Of a stretch of 64,000 bases of DNA, positions 8,002-15,947 are shown one piece after another. The stretch's first letter is position 1; each line of letters starts with the position of its first letter. The notes under the pieces were generated by a model, which saw only the letters and a list, made by a program, of their open reading frames with translations, searched no databases and had not been told where the DNA came from. The DNA is taken from positions 1 through 64,000 of the forward strand of contig JAFQXE010000019.1 in NCBI GenBank assembly GCA_017407125.1, in the 5' to 3' direction. The position numbers and the translations under genes were made by a program. The stretch comes from Thermoguttaceae bacterium. GTDB lineage: Bacteria > Planctomycetota > Planctomycetia > Pirellulales > Thermoguttaceae.

Positions 8002-8760
8002 ATGATAATTAGTTTTTTAGGTTGGTTAAAACCCTCTTCGATTGTCGATAAGGCTTTTAAGGTTGGAAAAGCAATCGCAAGAGGCATTAAATGGGTGGCG
8101 GAGAAGATTGAAGATGGCATTGATTATTTAAACAAATCGGGTAAATACGATCCTAATAATAAAAAACAGGCGGGGAATACCGAATCAAATGCTAAATATG
8201 TTTCAACTCTGTCAAAAATTCGTGACGATTTGCAGAAAGACCTGGAAAAAGTTCAACAAGATAACATTGATGAGATCAGATCGTCGTTTATTGAATTGTT
8301 TAACAGCTTGCGCGAACAATTCGAAAACATGGACATTTCTCGATTGGAAAGCATGATCGACGATACTATCACAAGGAACCAGGAAAAGGTTGACGAAATT
8401 ATCAGAGATGAAGTTTCCATCGACAACGAGAAACTTAGAAAGATTGCCAAATGCGATTCCAAGGACGAACGAAAAGAAAAATACAGAAAATATTTTAAAT
8501 CCCTTTCCTCCAAGATTGAACGCCAACAAAACAAGAACATTCTCAATCTTTATAATGAAACCTTGAGTAACGCTCACGATGCCTATAATGAGGAACTCGA
8601 GAAAAATCGTTTAATTATTGATCGGCAAATTCAGGATATTTCACGCATGATTGAGGATAATGAAAATCAATCCGAAAGTGAAGATGTTTTGATTAATAAC
8701 ATCCAAAAAAAGATTATTTGCCAATTGGCAATTGACGCAGTTGAAAACGCTGACGAATGA
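8002..8760 (+). CDS. Coiled-coil protein with hydrophobic N-terminus, partner of the dynamin-like GTPase
   Basis: 252 aa. AAAGGA (7986-7991) precedes ATG 8002, so it is a separate gene and not a frameshifted tail of the GTPase. The first 40 residues are hydrophobic to amphipathic (F-L-G-W-L, then A-F-K-V-G-K-A-I-A-R-G-I-K-W-V), like a membrane-binding paddle. The rest is charged long-helix coiled coil with no catalytic motif. A GTPase head followed by trunk helices and paddle in a second polypeptide would resemble a split bacterial dynamin; this is inference from order and composition. It overlaps the next gene by 4 bp (ATGA). Confidence 0.7.
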   Translation: MIISFLGWLKPSSIVDKAFKVGKAIARGIKWVAEKIEDGIDYLNKSGKYDPNNKKQAGNTESNAKYVSTLSKIRDDLQKDLEKVQQDNIDEIRSSFIELFNSLREQFENMDISRLESMIDDTITRNQEKVDEIIRDEVSIDNEKLRKIAKCDSKDERKEKYRKYFKSLSSKIERQQNKNILNLYNETLSNAHDAYNEELEKNRLIIDRQIQDISRMIEDNENQSESEDVLINNIQKKIICQLAIDAVENADE

Positions 8761-9524
8761 ATACGGATAATTCCATTCCTGACGCAGTTTCCAAAAAAGA
8801 GAAATTTAATTTTTGGAGGTTTATTCGACTTTGTTCCCTGAAAGACTTTACCGAGTTCAAAGGCGAACAAAGTCAAGAACTTTTATCGTTAAACAGGCGC
8901 ATTTCCGCACTGGAAGATAAAATAAATTATAAATCCGGAGAGATTCAGGCGTCGTTGAATTATTTATCCGGAAAGTTCTGCTCTTGTTTGGAAGAATCTG
9001 TTCAAATAACCGGCAAGCAGATATCGGAAATGAATTCTGCTTTATTGACTCGTCAGGAAGAGTTTGAATCAAAAACAAACCTTCAACTGACAGATTTGGC
9101 CGCGACATTGGAAAAACTGATCAAAGACCTTTCAACTGTTTCTAAAAAAATAAAGGATTTACAGAATTCAACGCTTTCTTTGCTGGACGAATCCAAGAGA
9201 GTCCTTTTACAGGATATCCAAAAAATACAAGAGGATCAAAAGCCTTTTTTAAAGGAAGCCAATAATCTGATTAAATCAAACAGGAGTACAGAGGAAAGCG
9301 TTAAATCTGCCTGTGAATCGGTTAATGGTTTTCAAGAACAGTTAGAAATGCAAACCAGGATTCACAAAGAAATTGAAATGATGTGCGCTGAACTGATGCA
9401 AACCGTTCGATTACTGGCGTTAGACTCCCTAACCGGGCAGATTGAAATGCTTTTGCCAGAGGATTCATTAAAAAAAGCATCTTCCGAAGCGCTGCCTTCC
9501 AATACAAAAAAGAAAAAAAAATAA
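8757..9524 (+). CDS. Coiled-coil protein, last gene of the dynamin operon
   Basis: 255 aa, translationally coupled to the previous gene through ATGA (8757-8760). A short basic-aromatic N-terminus (KFNFWRFIRL) is followed by about 190 residues of predicted coiled coil rich in Gln, Glu, Lys, Leu and Ser, and a Lys-only tail. Nothing catalytic is visible. The arrangement GTPase / coiled coil / coiled coil resembles the gene triads that accompany some bacterial dynamin-like proteins, in which accessory subunits tether membranes or regulate the GTPase (family knowledge, applied by inference). A strong terminator follows at 9585. Confidence 0.7.
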   Translation: MNTDNSIPDAVSKKEKFNFWRFIRLCSLKDFTEFKGEQSQELLSLNRRISALEDKINYKSGEIQASLNYLSGKFCSCLEESVQITGKQISEMNSALLTRQEEFESKTNLQLTDLAATLEKLIKDLSTVSKKIKDLQNSTLSLLDESKRVLLQDIQKIQEDQKPFLKEANNLIKSNRSTEESVKSACESVNGFQEQLEMQTRIHKEIEMMCAELMQTVRLLALDSLTGQIEMLLPEDSLKKASSEALPSNTKKKKK

Positions 9525-9584
9525 AGAAGACTATCGGAACAACGCGCTCAAAAGTTTCATCCATGTCTAAACTTCAATTTGAAC

Positions 9585-9613
9585 AGCCGCGGGAACGTCT
9601 CCGCGGCTTTTTT
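9585..9613 (+). terminator. Rho-independent terminator closing the island
   Basis: Perfect 8-bp stem AGCCGCGG (9585-9592) with CCGCGGCT (9601-9608), 8-nt loop, then a six-T run (9608-9613). It lies 60 bp after the last island gene and marks the operon end. Confidence 0.9.
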
Positions 9614-9819
9614 ATGCTGTTTTGCCGGCTTGGATGCGATAAATTTGGGGTTGCGAAAATAGGTAGTTCTTATTCTAATTTCGTACCACCCAATTATGAA
9701 CGCGCCTGAGCTCTAACGCACTCTGGTTTGCCAAAATTCGTGAGCGGACAGACCCGCTCAAACGCTGACAGGCGCGCGCCAACTTATCGGAAGAATCAAA
9801 AACAAATATGATGATAAAA

Positions 9820-12800
9820 CTATTCGCCTTTGACGCAGCGGAACCCAATAAAGTTGCTCCTGAATGCAGGAATTGCACTGTCTCGGTATGCAAACCGACA
9901 ATTTTCAATACGGCTGTTCCATCTGCCGCCTCGATGGACGCGTTTTTCTCCATTTGCAGGTCCCTTCGGATCTGTTAAACATTCATTTTTATACTCTTCA
10001 TGCCAGTCAGCGCACCACTCGCTCGCGTTTCCCTGCATATCATATAATCCCCAGGCGTTTTTATTTTTCTTGCCCACTGGATGAGGATGATTATCGGAAT
10101 TCTTTTCATACCAACATCTCTCGCCATCGACATAGTGTGTTTGAATGGATCCAGAACGACTGGCATATTCCCATTGCGCTTCCGTTGGAAGCTGTATGCT
10201 CTTGCCTGTTTTTTTACTTAACCACTCGCAAAATGCTGCAGCGTCATCCCAACTTACGCACGTAACCGGATAATTGTCGTCTTGTTCGTAACCCGGGTTT
10301 GTCCAGGACAGACTTGGATTATCTTCCAATTCTTTTGAAGTATTATTCCAAACTTGAGGCGTATTCCCTTTAGGTTTATAACCAGAATCGTTAACAAACG
10401 CTTTGAACATGCCAACCGTAACTTCTGTTTCCAATATCCAGAAACCGTTAGTTAACAATATTTGATGTTCAATTTCGCTGTCTAAATGTCCATGTTCATA
10501 ATAAATGGATCCCATCTTGAACGTTCCGTAAGGACAATATCGGAAGGCAAATTCCACGCCGTTAACGGTTGTAATTTCCCGTTTTCCAGGATAATTTTCA
10601 TCGCCGTTGGAGTCTTGAATTACAGATTCTTTATTTCTGTCAGCGGATGCAGCATCTTCTGTCTTTGAAGAAATAGACAAGGAATCATTTGCAATAATGC
10701 AACGGAATCCGATCAAACAACACTCCAGATCGGGAGATGAAAACGTACGGGCTGAAGTCCGACAGTGGGTTCTTCTATAAGTATAACAGCCTCCGCGAAG
10801 CGCCCGATCTTCACCGTTTGATGGTCCCGTTGGATCAGTTACGGCTTCGTCGGGATAATCTCCATACCAATCCTGGCACCATTCACAAACATTGCCCATT
10901 GTGTCGTACAACCCCCATGCGTTGCTTTTCTTTGTTTTTACCGGATGAGATAATGAATCGCTATTATTCCCAGTCCAAGCGATATCGTCATTGTTGGTAT
11001 ATATTCCGATATAATCCTCATTTCCGGCGCTGCATGCGTATTCCCATTGCGCTTCCGTTGGAAGTTGAATTTTCAGACCTGTTTTTTTACTTAGCCACTC
11101 GCAAAACGCTGTAGCGCTGTGCCAAGTAACGCACGTTACAGGAAAGTTCTCGTTTTGAATGAAACCCGGATTGAGCCAGGAATACTTGGCGTCAAGTTCA
11201 GTCTTATAGCCATTAATGCCAACAGCTCTTTTCTTTTTGTCAGGTTTGTACCCTGTTTCGTCGATAAACGCCTTGTACATGCCAACCGTTACCTCTGTTT
11301 CCATTATCCAGAATCCTTTAGTCAGAGTAACTTCATGCTGTTTTTCAATCTTGTTAATATAATCACGTTTATCTTGAATACATAACATTTCTGCGCCATC
11401 TTCGTCTTTTGGCAATCCCATCTTGAAAGTTCCAGGAGGACAATACCGGAAGGCAAATTCCACGCCATTGACATTTATAACTTTGCGTTTGCCGGCATTA
11501 GGATTGCTCTTTTTTTGCACGGCAGATTCAGTTTTTTTGTTTGGTAAAGCAGACGTTTCAATTTTTGAAAGAGTTATTTCAGTGTCGCTTGACAACACAC
11601 AGCGCAATCCCGAATCGTAGTAGATTCCCCAATGTTTACTCTGATGGCTCCGCGATGCAGAACGACAATCTTCGGGTTTTGATTCCCAACAGCCGCCGCG
11701 GAGAATCGCTTCTTTAATTTCTTTCTCGTCAGGATTAGATTCGATGTAAATATGGCACCATTCCGACATATTGCCGTGCATGTCGTACAAGCCCCAGGCG
11801 TTGGGCTTCTTCTTTCCTACAGCATGAGTTCTAGCTCCGCTATTGCCTTTATACCACGCAATTTCGTCAAGGTTTCCTGAATACGCGCCGTCGCTGCCCG
11901 CCCGACAAGCGTATTCCCACTGCGCTTCCTTCGGAATCTCCAGAGGCAAGCCTAATTCTGTACACTTTTTACAAAATTCCAAACAATCATTCCAAAACCA
12001 TATTTCTACAGGATTTTTATCGTTTTTAAAAAAACTGGAATTTTTGTCCATAACTGTCATCCATTGTTCCTGAGTTACTTCCGTTTCCATGATCCAGAAA
12101 CCTTTAGACAGCGTAACTCGATATTGCGTTTCATCATCTGAGCGCCCAGGTTCTTCCAAAGGCGACCCCATCGTAAACGTACCGGGAGGACACCATCTGA
12201 AGGCAAATTCCACGCCGTTGACGATTGCAGTTTTACGCTCGCCCGCCTTGACTCCCTGACCAAAATCGCTGATTTGTGTAACATTTGACTTGGGTTTATC
12301 AGATGCAGCTATTGGAATATAAGTCGAATGAACCCCCTTGCCGATGACACAACGAAAACCTAAAAAAACAATTTTAAAATCAGGAAGGCATTTGCCGCGA
12401 TTTGCTGATCGACAATATTCTTTGGCATTCTGATAACAGCCCCCTCGCATGACGCGATACTTGCCTGTCGAAGGACCTTGGGGGTCGGTTACGTTTTTGT
12501 TGGGATAACTTCCATACCAGTCTGAACACAATTCGAAGACGTTCCCATGCATATCGTATAATCCCCAATTATTAGGTTCTCCAGCTTTTACATTTTTGGC
12601 ATATTGTCCAAACGTTGCCAATTTGTAAATATCTCCAGCGTACATTTCTGTTGTTCCCGCTCGGCAGGCGTATTCCCATTGAGCTTCTGTCGGCAACTGA
12701 ATGCTTAATCCTAACTCTGTGCATTTTTGGCAAAATATCTGACAGTCATTCCAGGATACGGTGTCTACAGGATATTTCTCAGCAAAACTACGCCAATTTT

Positions 12801-13503
12801 GATACTCCTTATTTGGATTTTCGCCCATGATTGCTTTCCACTGCTCATGCGTAACTTCTGTTTCCATCATCCAAAAGCCTTCGGTTAACGTCACTTGATG
12901 CTGATGTTCATCATTTTTCCGGCGCTCTTCCGACTCCGGCGACCCCATCATAAACGTTCCCGGCGGGCACCAGCGAAATGCGAATTCTACTCCGTTGACA
13001 ACCTTAACCATGCGGTCGCCCGGCTTATTTGACGACGCCGTCGTTTTGGGGTTTTGGTCGCTTTCGGGTTTCGGATTTTGAGCAATAGAGGCGTCGCGCT
13101 TTTTGACGGTAAGCTCCATGATTTCTTTATCTCTCGCCTTGTTCGCTTCCGGCACAAGATCTTTTGCCTTGGGAACGTTTAAGTCTTCCGCGAGCGTGAA
13201 GTCTGAAATCGAACCGCTGAAATAAGGACGTAGAGTTTCTTTTTCAGCTTTGAGAACTTCCGACTTTGTATGCTCCGTCGTCCAGGCTTCCATCAGCGTA
13301 AGCCGACCAACGCGATTGAAATTCGCTGCTCCAGAAAGGGAGACTGCAAAGTTTTTCGTGAAGTATCCGCAGCCGCCGCATTTAAGCGGTTGAATGTTAG
13401 CATAATCATCCACGCCAATCAACACTGCCACCTTTCTCGCCTCAGTCGTTTGAGTCATGCAGGCAATTAAAACGAAAAACAACATGGTAAGGATACGTCG
13501 CAT
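9820..13503 (-). CDS. Secreted protein: deleted caspase-like domain plus four SUMF1/FGE-sulfatase domains
   Basis: 1227 aa with a signal peptide (1-22). Residues 23-41 match the first strand of a peptidase C14 (caspase-like) domain, but the text then jumps to the domain's C-terminal part (G-Y-F-T-K-N-F, 46-52). Compared with the intact paralogue at 20453-22198, about 160 residues holding the catalytic His and Cys are missing in frame, and a later TPR-like stretch is shortened too. Four SUMF1-type domains follow at about 166-388, 426-637, 676-937 and 977-1225, each with G-T-F-x-M-G, P-T/K-E-A-Q-W-E-Y-A, G-L-Y-D and C-R. They lack the paired FGE cysteines, so they probably bind ligands. CAGGAGAG (13513-13520) precedes the start. 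Confidence 0.85.
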   Translation of the reverse strand: MRRILTMLFFVLIACMTQTTEARKVAVLIGVDDYANIQPLKCGGCGYFTKNFAVSLSGAANFNRVGRLTLMEAWTTEHTKSEVLKAEKETLRPYFSGSISDFTLAEDLNVPKAKDLVPEANKARDKEIMELTVKKRDASIAQNPKPESDQNPKTTASSNKPGDRMVKVVNGVEFAFRWCPPGTFMMGSPESEERRKNDEHQHQVTLTEGFWMMETEVTHEQWKAIMGENPNKEYQNWRSFAEKYPVDTVSWNDCQIFCQKCTELGLSIQLPTEAQWEYACRAGTTEMYAGDIYKLATFGQYAKNVKAGEPNNWGLYDMHGNVFELCSDWYGSYPNKNVTDPQGPSTGKYRVMRGGCYQNAKEYCRSANRGKCLPDFKIVFLGFRCVIGKGVHSTYIPIAASDKPKSNVTQISDFGQGVKAGERKTAIVNGVEFAFRWCPPGTFTMGSPLEEPGRSDDETQYRVTLSKGFWIMETEVTQEQWMTVMDKNSSFFKNDKNPVEIWFWNDCLEFCKKCTELGLPLEIPKEAQWEYACRAGSDGAYSGNLDEIAWYKGNSGARTHAVGKKKPNAWGLYDMHGNMSEWCHIYIESNPDEKEIKEAILRGGCWESKPEDCRSASRSHQSKHWGIYYDSGLRCVLSSDTEITLSKIETSALPNKKTESAVQKKSNPNAGKRKVINVNGVEFAFRYCPPGTFKMGLPKDEDGAEMLCIQDKRDYINKIEKQHEVTLTKGFWIMETEVTVGMYKAFIDETGYKPDKKKRAVGINGYKTELDAKYSWLNPGFIQNENFPVTCVTWHSATAFCEWLSKKTGLKIQLPTEAQWEYACSAGNEDYIGIYTNNDDIAWTGNNSDSLSHPVKTKKSNAWGLYDTMGNVCEWCQDWYGDYPDEAVTDPTGPSNGEDRALRGGCYTYRRTHCRTSARTFSSPDLECCLIGFRCIIANDSLSISSKTEDAASADRNKESVIQDSNGDENYPGKREITTVNGVEFAFRYCPYGTFKMGSIYYEHGHLDSEIEHQILLTNGFWILETEVTVGMFKAFVNDSGYKPKGNTPQVWNNTSKELEDNPSLSWTNPGYEQDDNYPVTCVSWDDAAAFCEWLSKKTGKSIQLPTEAQWEYASRSGSIQTHYVDGERCWYEKNSDNHPHPVGKKNKNAWGLYDMQGNASEWCADWHEEYKNECLTDPKGPANGEKRVHRGGRWNSRIENCRFAYRDSAIPAFRSNFIGFRCVKGE

Positions 13504-13887
13504 GAGTGGAGCCTCTCCTGGATAAGAATTAAAAGTCTGTAGGTAATGTGACGCTTAGAATTCTATGCGCTGACGTTTATTAATATACCCGACAATTAAA
13601 AAACTGCAAGACCTGAAAGGAAAGGAATTACTATATTTTGAAAATTTAGCTTGCAAAATGCTGAATTTGGAGAAAATCAGACAAATAGCCAGTTCAAATA
13701 CGGAAAAAGGCGAGCCTATCTGCGCGGCAAAAAACGACAGAATCATATAAGCAAATTTGCTGAAAACCGCCTGCCCGCTCCCCCTTCCTTCCGGTCTGAT
13801 TGGCGCTATAATAGAAGAAATGCGTTTACAAGTTGCGTTGGCAGCGGCGTTTGGACGCAGAAAAACCCTTACTTACTTTGAATTACG
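13504..13887. other. Divergent promoter region between the SUMF1 protein and carA
   Basis: No gene supported; a 76-codon plus-strand frame (13651-13881) has no family features. For carA a TATAAT at 13807-13812 is the best -10, preceded by a poor -35. The minus-strand gene has its ribosome binding site at 13513-13520. No repeat family is recognised here. Confidence 0.5.
13807..13812 (+). promoter_or_regulatory. Candidate -10 element of carA
   Basis: TATAAT about 76 bp before ATG 13888. The region 17 bp upstream is C/T-rich and has no recognisable -35, so this is a weak call. Confidence 0.35.
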
Positions 13888-15177
13888 ATGGCATATTTAG
13901 TACTCGAAGACGGCAAAGTCTTTCTCGGCGACGCGTTTGGAGCGGAAGGCATTCGTTCCGGACAGATTGTTTTCAATACGTGCATGACCGGTTATCAGGA
14001 AATCATGACTGACCCGGCGAATTACAACAACATCGTTACCATGACGTATCCGGAAATCGGGAACGTGGGCGTCAACGCTGCGGATTCCCAGTCCGACGGC
14101 CCGAAAATCTCCGGCTTGGTCGTTCGTCAGCTTAGCCCGATCATGTCCAACTTCCGATCCGAGCAGACGCTGGAAGAGTACCTCAAAGCCAACGACGTTG
14201 TCGCGATGAAAAACGTCGACACCCGCGCCATTGCCAAGCACCTTCGAGATCACGGCCCCAAGTACGGCGTTATCGCCTGCGGAGAGCGGCTGTCCGTCTC
14301 CGACCTCGTCAAACAGGCTCAGCGCGCGGCGATCATCGCCAACGGCGGCGACCCGGACTGCACCGCTGACCATTGCGGCGACGAGAACTGCAAATGCGCT
14401 CAGGAAGGTCATCATTGCCATCATGACGAAGACTGCGACTGCGACGACGATTGCGATTGCGATTGCGGCTGCGGTTGTCACGGCGGAATCAACCTGGAAG
14501 CGTTCCCCAATCTGATTGCGGAAGTTTCCTGCAAAGCCCCGTATAAATGGACGGAAAAAAGCGCGTGGATTGACGAACGTCAGACGGACAAACGTTACAA
14601 CGTCGTCGTTCTCGACCTGGGCGTTCGCCGCGACCAGCTTCAGACGCTTGTCAGTTTCGGCTGCGACGTTACCGTCGTTCCGTATTCCACCACGGCGGAA
14701 GAAATTCTGGCTCTCAATCCTGACGGAGTCTTTATTTCCAACGGCCCCGGCGCGCCGTGGGTGGGCAACATCATCGAAAACACAGTCGAAAAGCTGGCGG
14801 ACAAGGTTCCGGTTCTGGCAATTGGACTCGGCTCTCTCATGCTCGGCATGGGACTGGGAATCAACCCCTGCATTCTGGAACACGGCCATCACGGCGTCAA
14901 CATTCCGGTTCAGGACGTCGAATCCGGGCTGGTTTCTATTGTCTCGAAGAACATCGACTACGGTCTGGACGGCGAAGATTTTGAAGAAGAAGCGGAAGAA
15001 AACCCGCTGCTCGACGACATCTTCGTTACCCATACCAACCTGAACTTCCCGGACATTGTCGAAGGCTTCCGACACAGTAAATACCCGATTATCGGCATCT
15101 CCTGGAATCCAACCGCGCCGACCCGTCCGCAAGACGCCCGCTGCGTCTACGATGATTTCATCGACCTGATGAAATGA
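13888..15177 (+). CDS. carA: Carbamoyl-phosphate synthase small subunit, glutaminase residues lost, Cys/His-rich insert
   Basis: 429 aa. The N-terminal CarA domain (1-150) is well conserved (N-T-C-M-T-G-Y-Q-E, Y-P-E-I-G-N-V-G). The C-terminal class I glutaminase domain is inactive by motif: the nucleophile loop G-I-C-L-G reads A-I-G-L-G, so Cys is Gly313, and the His/Glu pair of the H-P-E motif reads N-P-T (Asn407, Thr409). The large subunit would then have to use free ammonia, as vertebrate CPS I does. Between the domains (155-200) is an insert with 12 Cys and 6 His, encoded partly by a GAYTGC repeat, which looks like a metal-binding segment. It overlaps the next gene by 4 bp; no carB is in the window. 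Confidence 0.9.
   Translation: MAYLVLEDGKVFLGDAFGAEGIRSGQIVFNTCMTGYQEIMTDPANYNNIVTMTYPEIGNVGVNAADSQSDGPKISGLVVRQLSPIMSNFRSEQTLEEYLKANDVVAMKNVDTRAIAKHLRDHGPKYGVIACGERLSVSDLVKQAQRAAIIANGGDPDCTADHCGDENCKCAQEGHHCHHDEDCDCDDDCDCDCGCGCHGGINLEAFPNLIAEVSCKAPYKWTEKSAWIDERQTDKRYNVVVLDLGVRRDQLQTLVSFGCDVTVVPYSTTAEEILALNPDGVFISNGPGAPWVGNIIENTVEKLADKVPVLAIGLGSLMLGMGLGINPCILEHGHHGVNIPVQDVESGLVSIVSKNIDYGLDGEDFEEEAEENPLLDDIFVTHTNLNFPDIVEGFRHSKYPIIGISWNPTAPTRPQDARCVYDDFIDLMK
14424..14480 (+). repeat. GAYTGC hexanucleotide repeat encoding the Cys/Asp tract of CarA
   Basis: Imperfect tandem hexamers of the form GACTGC/GATTGC, degenerating to GGCTGC, run through this stretch and encode alternating Cys and Asp, then Cys and Gly. 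Expansion of a short repeat is the likely origin of part of the insert in CarA. Confidence 0.7.
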
Positions 15178-15488
15178 AAAACAAAATCATCTCCCTGACG
15201 CTGGTATTGGCAATGGCGCTGCAGGTTTTTGCAGCCGCCATGCCGGGAGACTTGTCGATTTTCGGGAACGATAATCAAACCCGTCAAACGTTTATTGATT
15301 CTGGAACAGCTCCCTTTATCGCGTTTGACGTTACTCAAAAAGCCAAACAGCTTCGGTACAATTTCGATTCTTTAGGGTCTTTCTCGACGTCCTGTTTGTA
15401 CAACGTCGTTGTTTATACCGGACATTCTTCCATTAAAACAGATAAGGCGTTCGTTCGTCCTCAGATTAATTCTCCGCTTCTGATTTGA
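15174..15488 (+). CDS. Small secreted hypothetical protein coupled to carA
   Basis: 104 aa. ATG 15174 overlaps the carA stop (ATGA). Residues 1-21 form a signal peptide ending in V-F-A-A-A, so the mature part is outside the cytoplasm. About 80 residues follow with no motif I recognise; a single Cys lies near residue 79. Pairing a secreted protein with a cytosolic CarA is odd, so the overlap may reflect compact packing only. Confidence 0.6.
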   Translation: MKNKIISLTLVLAMALQVFAAAMPGDLSIFGNDNQTRQTFIDSGTAPFIAFDVTQKAKQLRYNFDSLGSFSTSCLYNVVVYTGHSSIKTDKAFVRPQINSPLLI

Positions 15489-15577
15489 TTCTTACACACA
15501 CGCATAAAAGACGTGTGGTCTGTCTTATCGTTAAGTGTCATTTTCAAAAAAGCAATTTTCAACAGGAGAAATATATC

Positions 15578-15832
15578 ATGTCGAAAGATAAGAAAATCAA
15601 CGTTGAGCAAAACAATCTCAACGCAAGGGAGAACAACAGCGATCAGGAAGAAGATCCCATCGAGTCGCCGTTTTGGTTTTGGTTCTGGATTGGCGTTCTG
15701 GTCTTGATGTTTATCGGATTCGCTCTGTTTAACAAATACTGCGTTAACGGAGACGATAGCGCAACGAAAACGCCGTCTGCCAACGTCGAAAGCGCCGAAC
15801 CGACGACTGACCAGCCGTCAGTAACAAAATAG
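15578..15832 (+). CDS. Small single-pass membrane protein
   Basis: 84 aa. AGGAG (15564-15568) nine bases before ATG 15578 supports the start. Residues 1-29 are polar and acidic, one membrane span follows (about 30-51, starting with an aromatic F-W-F-W-F-W belt), and the last 30 residues are Thr/Ser/Ala/Asp-rich. No family recognised. A TAGC-rich repeat begins right after its stop. Confidence 0.65.
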   Translation: MSKDKKINVEQNNLNARENNSDQEEDPIESPFWFWFWIGVLVLMFIGFALFNKYCVNGDDSATKTPSANVESAEPTTDQPSVTK

Positions 15833-15837
15833 AGTTT

Positions 15838-15947
15838 CTAGCCGCTAGCTTCTAGCTACTAGTTTGGTGATTTTAGCTTCAGGCGTTAACGCTTAGAACT
15901 ACAAGATTCCAAGCTAACAGCTAGAGGCTAATAGCTAACAGCTTACT
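15838..15947. repeat. TAGC-rich palindromic repeat (family R1, copy 1)
   Basis: A left arm made of CTAGCTTCTAGCTACTAG-like units and a right arm of AGCTAACAGCT/AATAGCTAACAG units can pair across a centre containing GCTTAGAACTAC. Related copies lie at 39597-39716, 39759-39894 and 56757-56873. The stop codon of the GGDEF gene lies inside this copy. Confidence 0.7.

Noticed and set aside
9585..9613. CRISPR or riboswitch reading of hairpins and repeats in the window
   Set aside because: No regularly spaced identical repeats with unique spacers, no cas gene, and no conserved riboswitch core were seen; the hairpin here is a plain terminator.
13897..15132. 411-codon frame opposite carA
   Set aside because: Mirror of a strongly conserved coding gene; composition effect of GC-rich codons.
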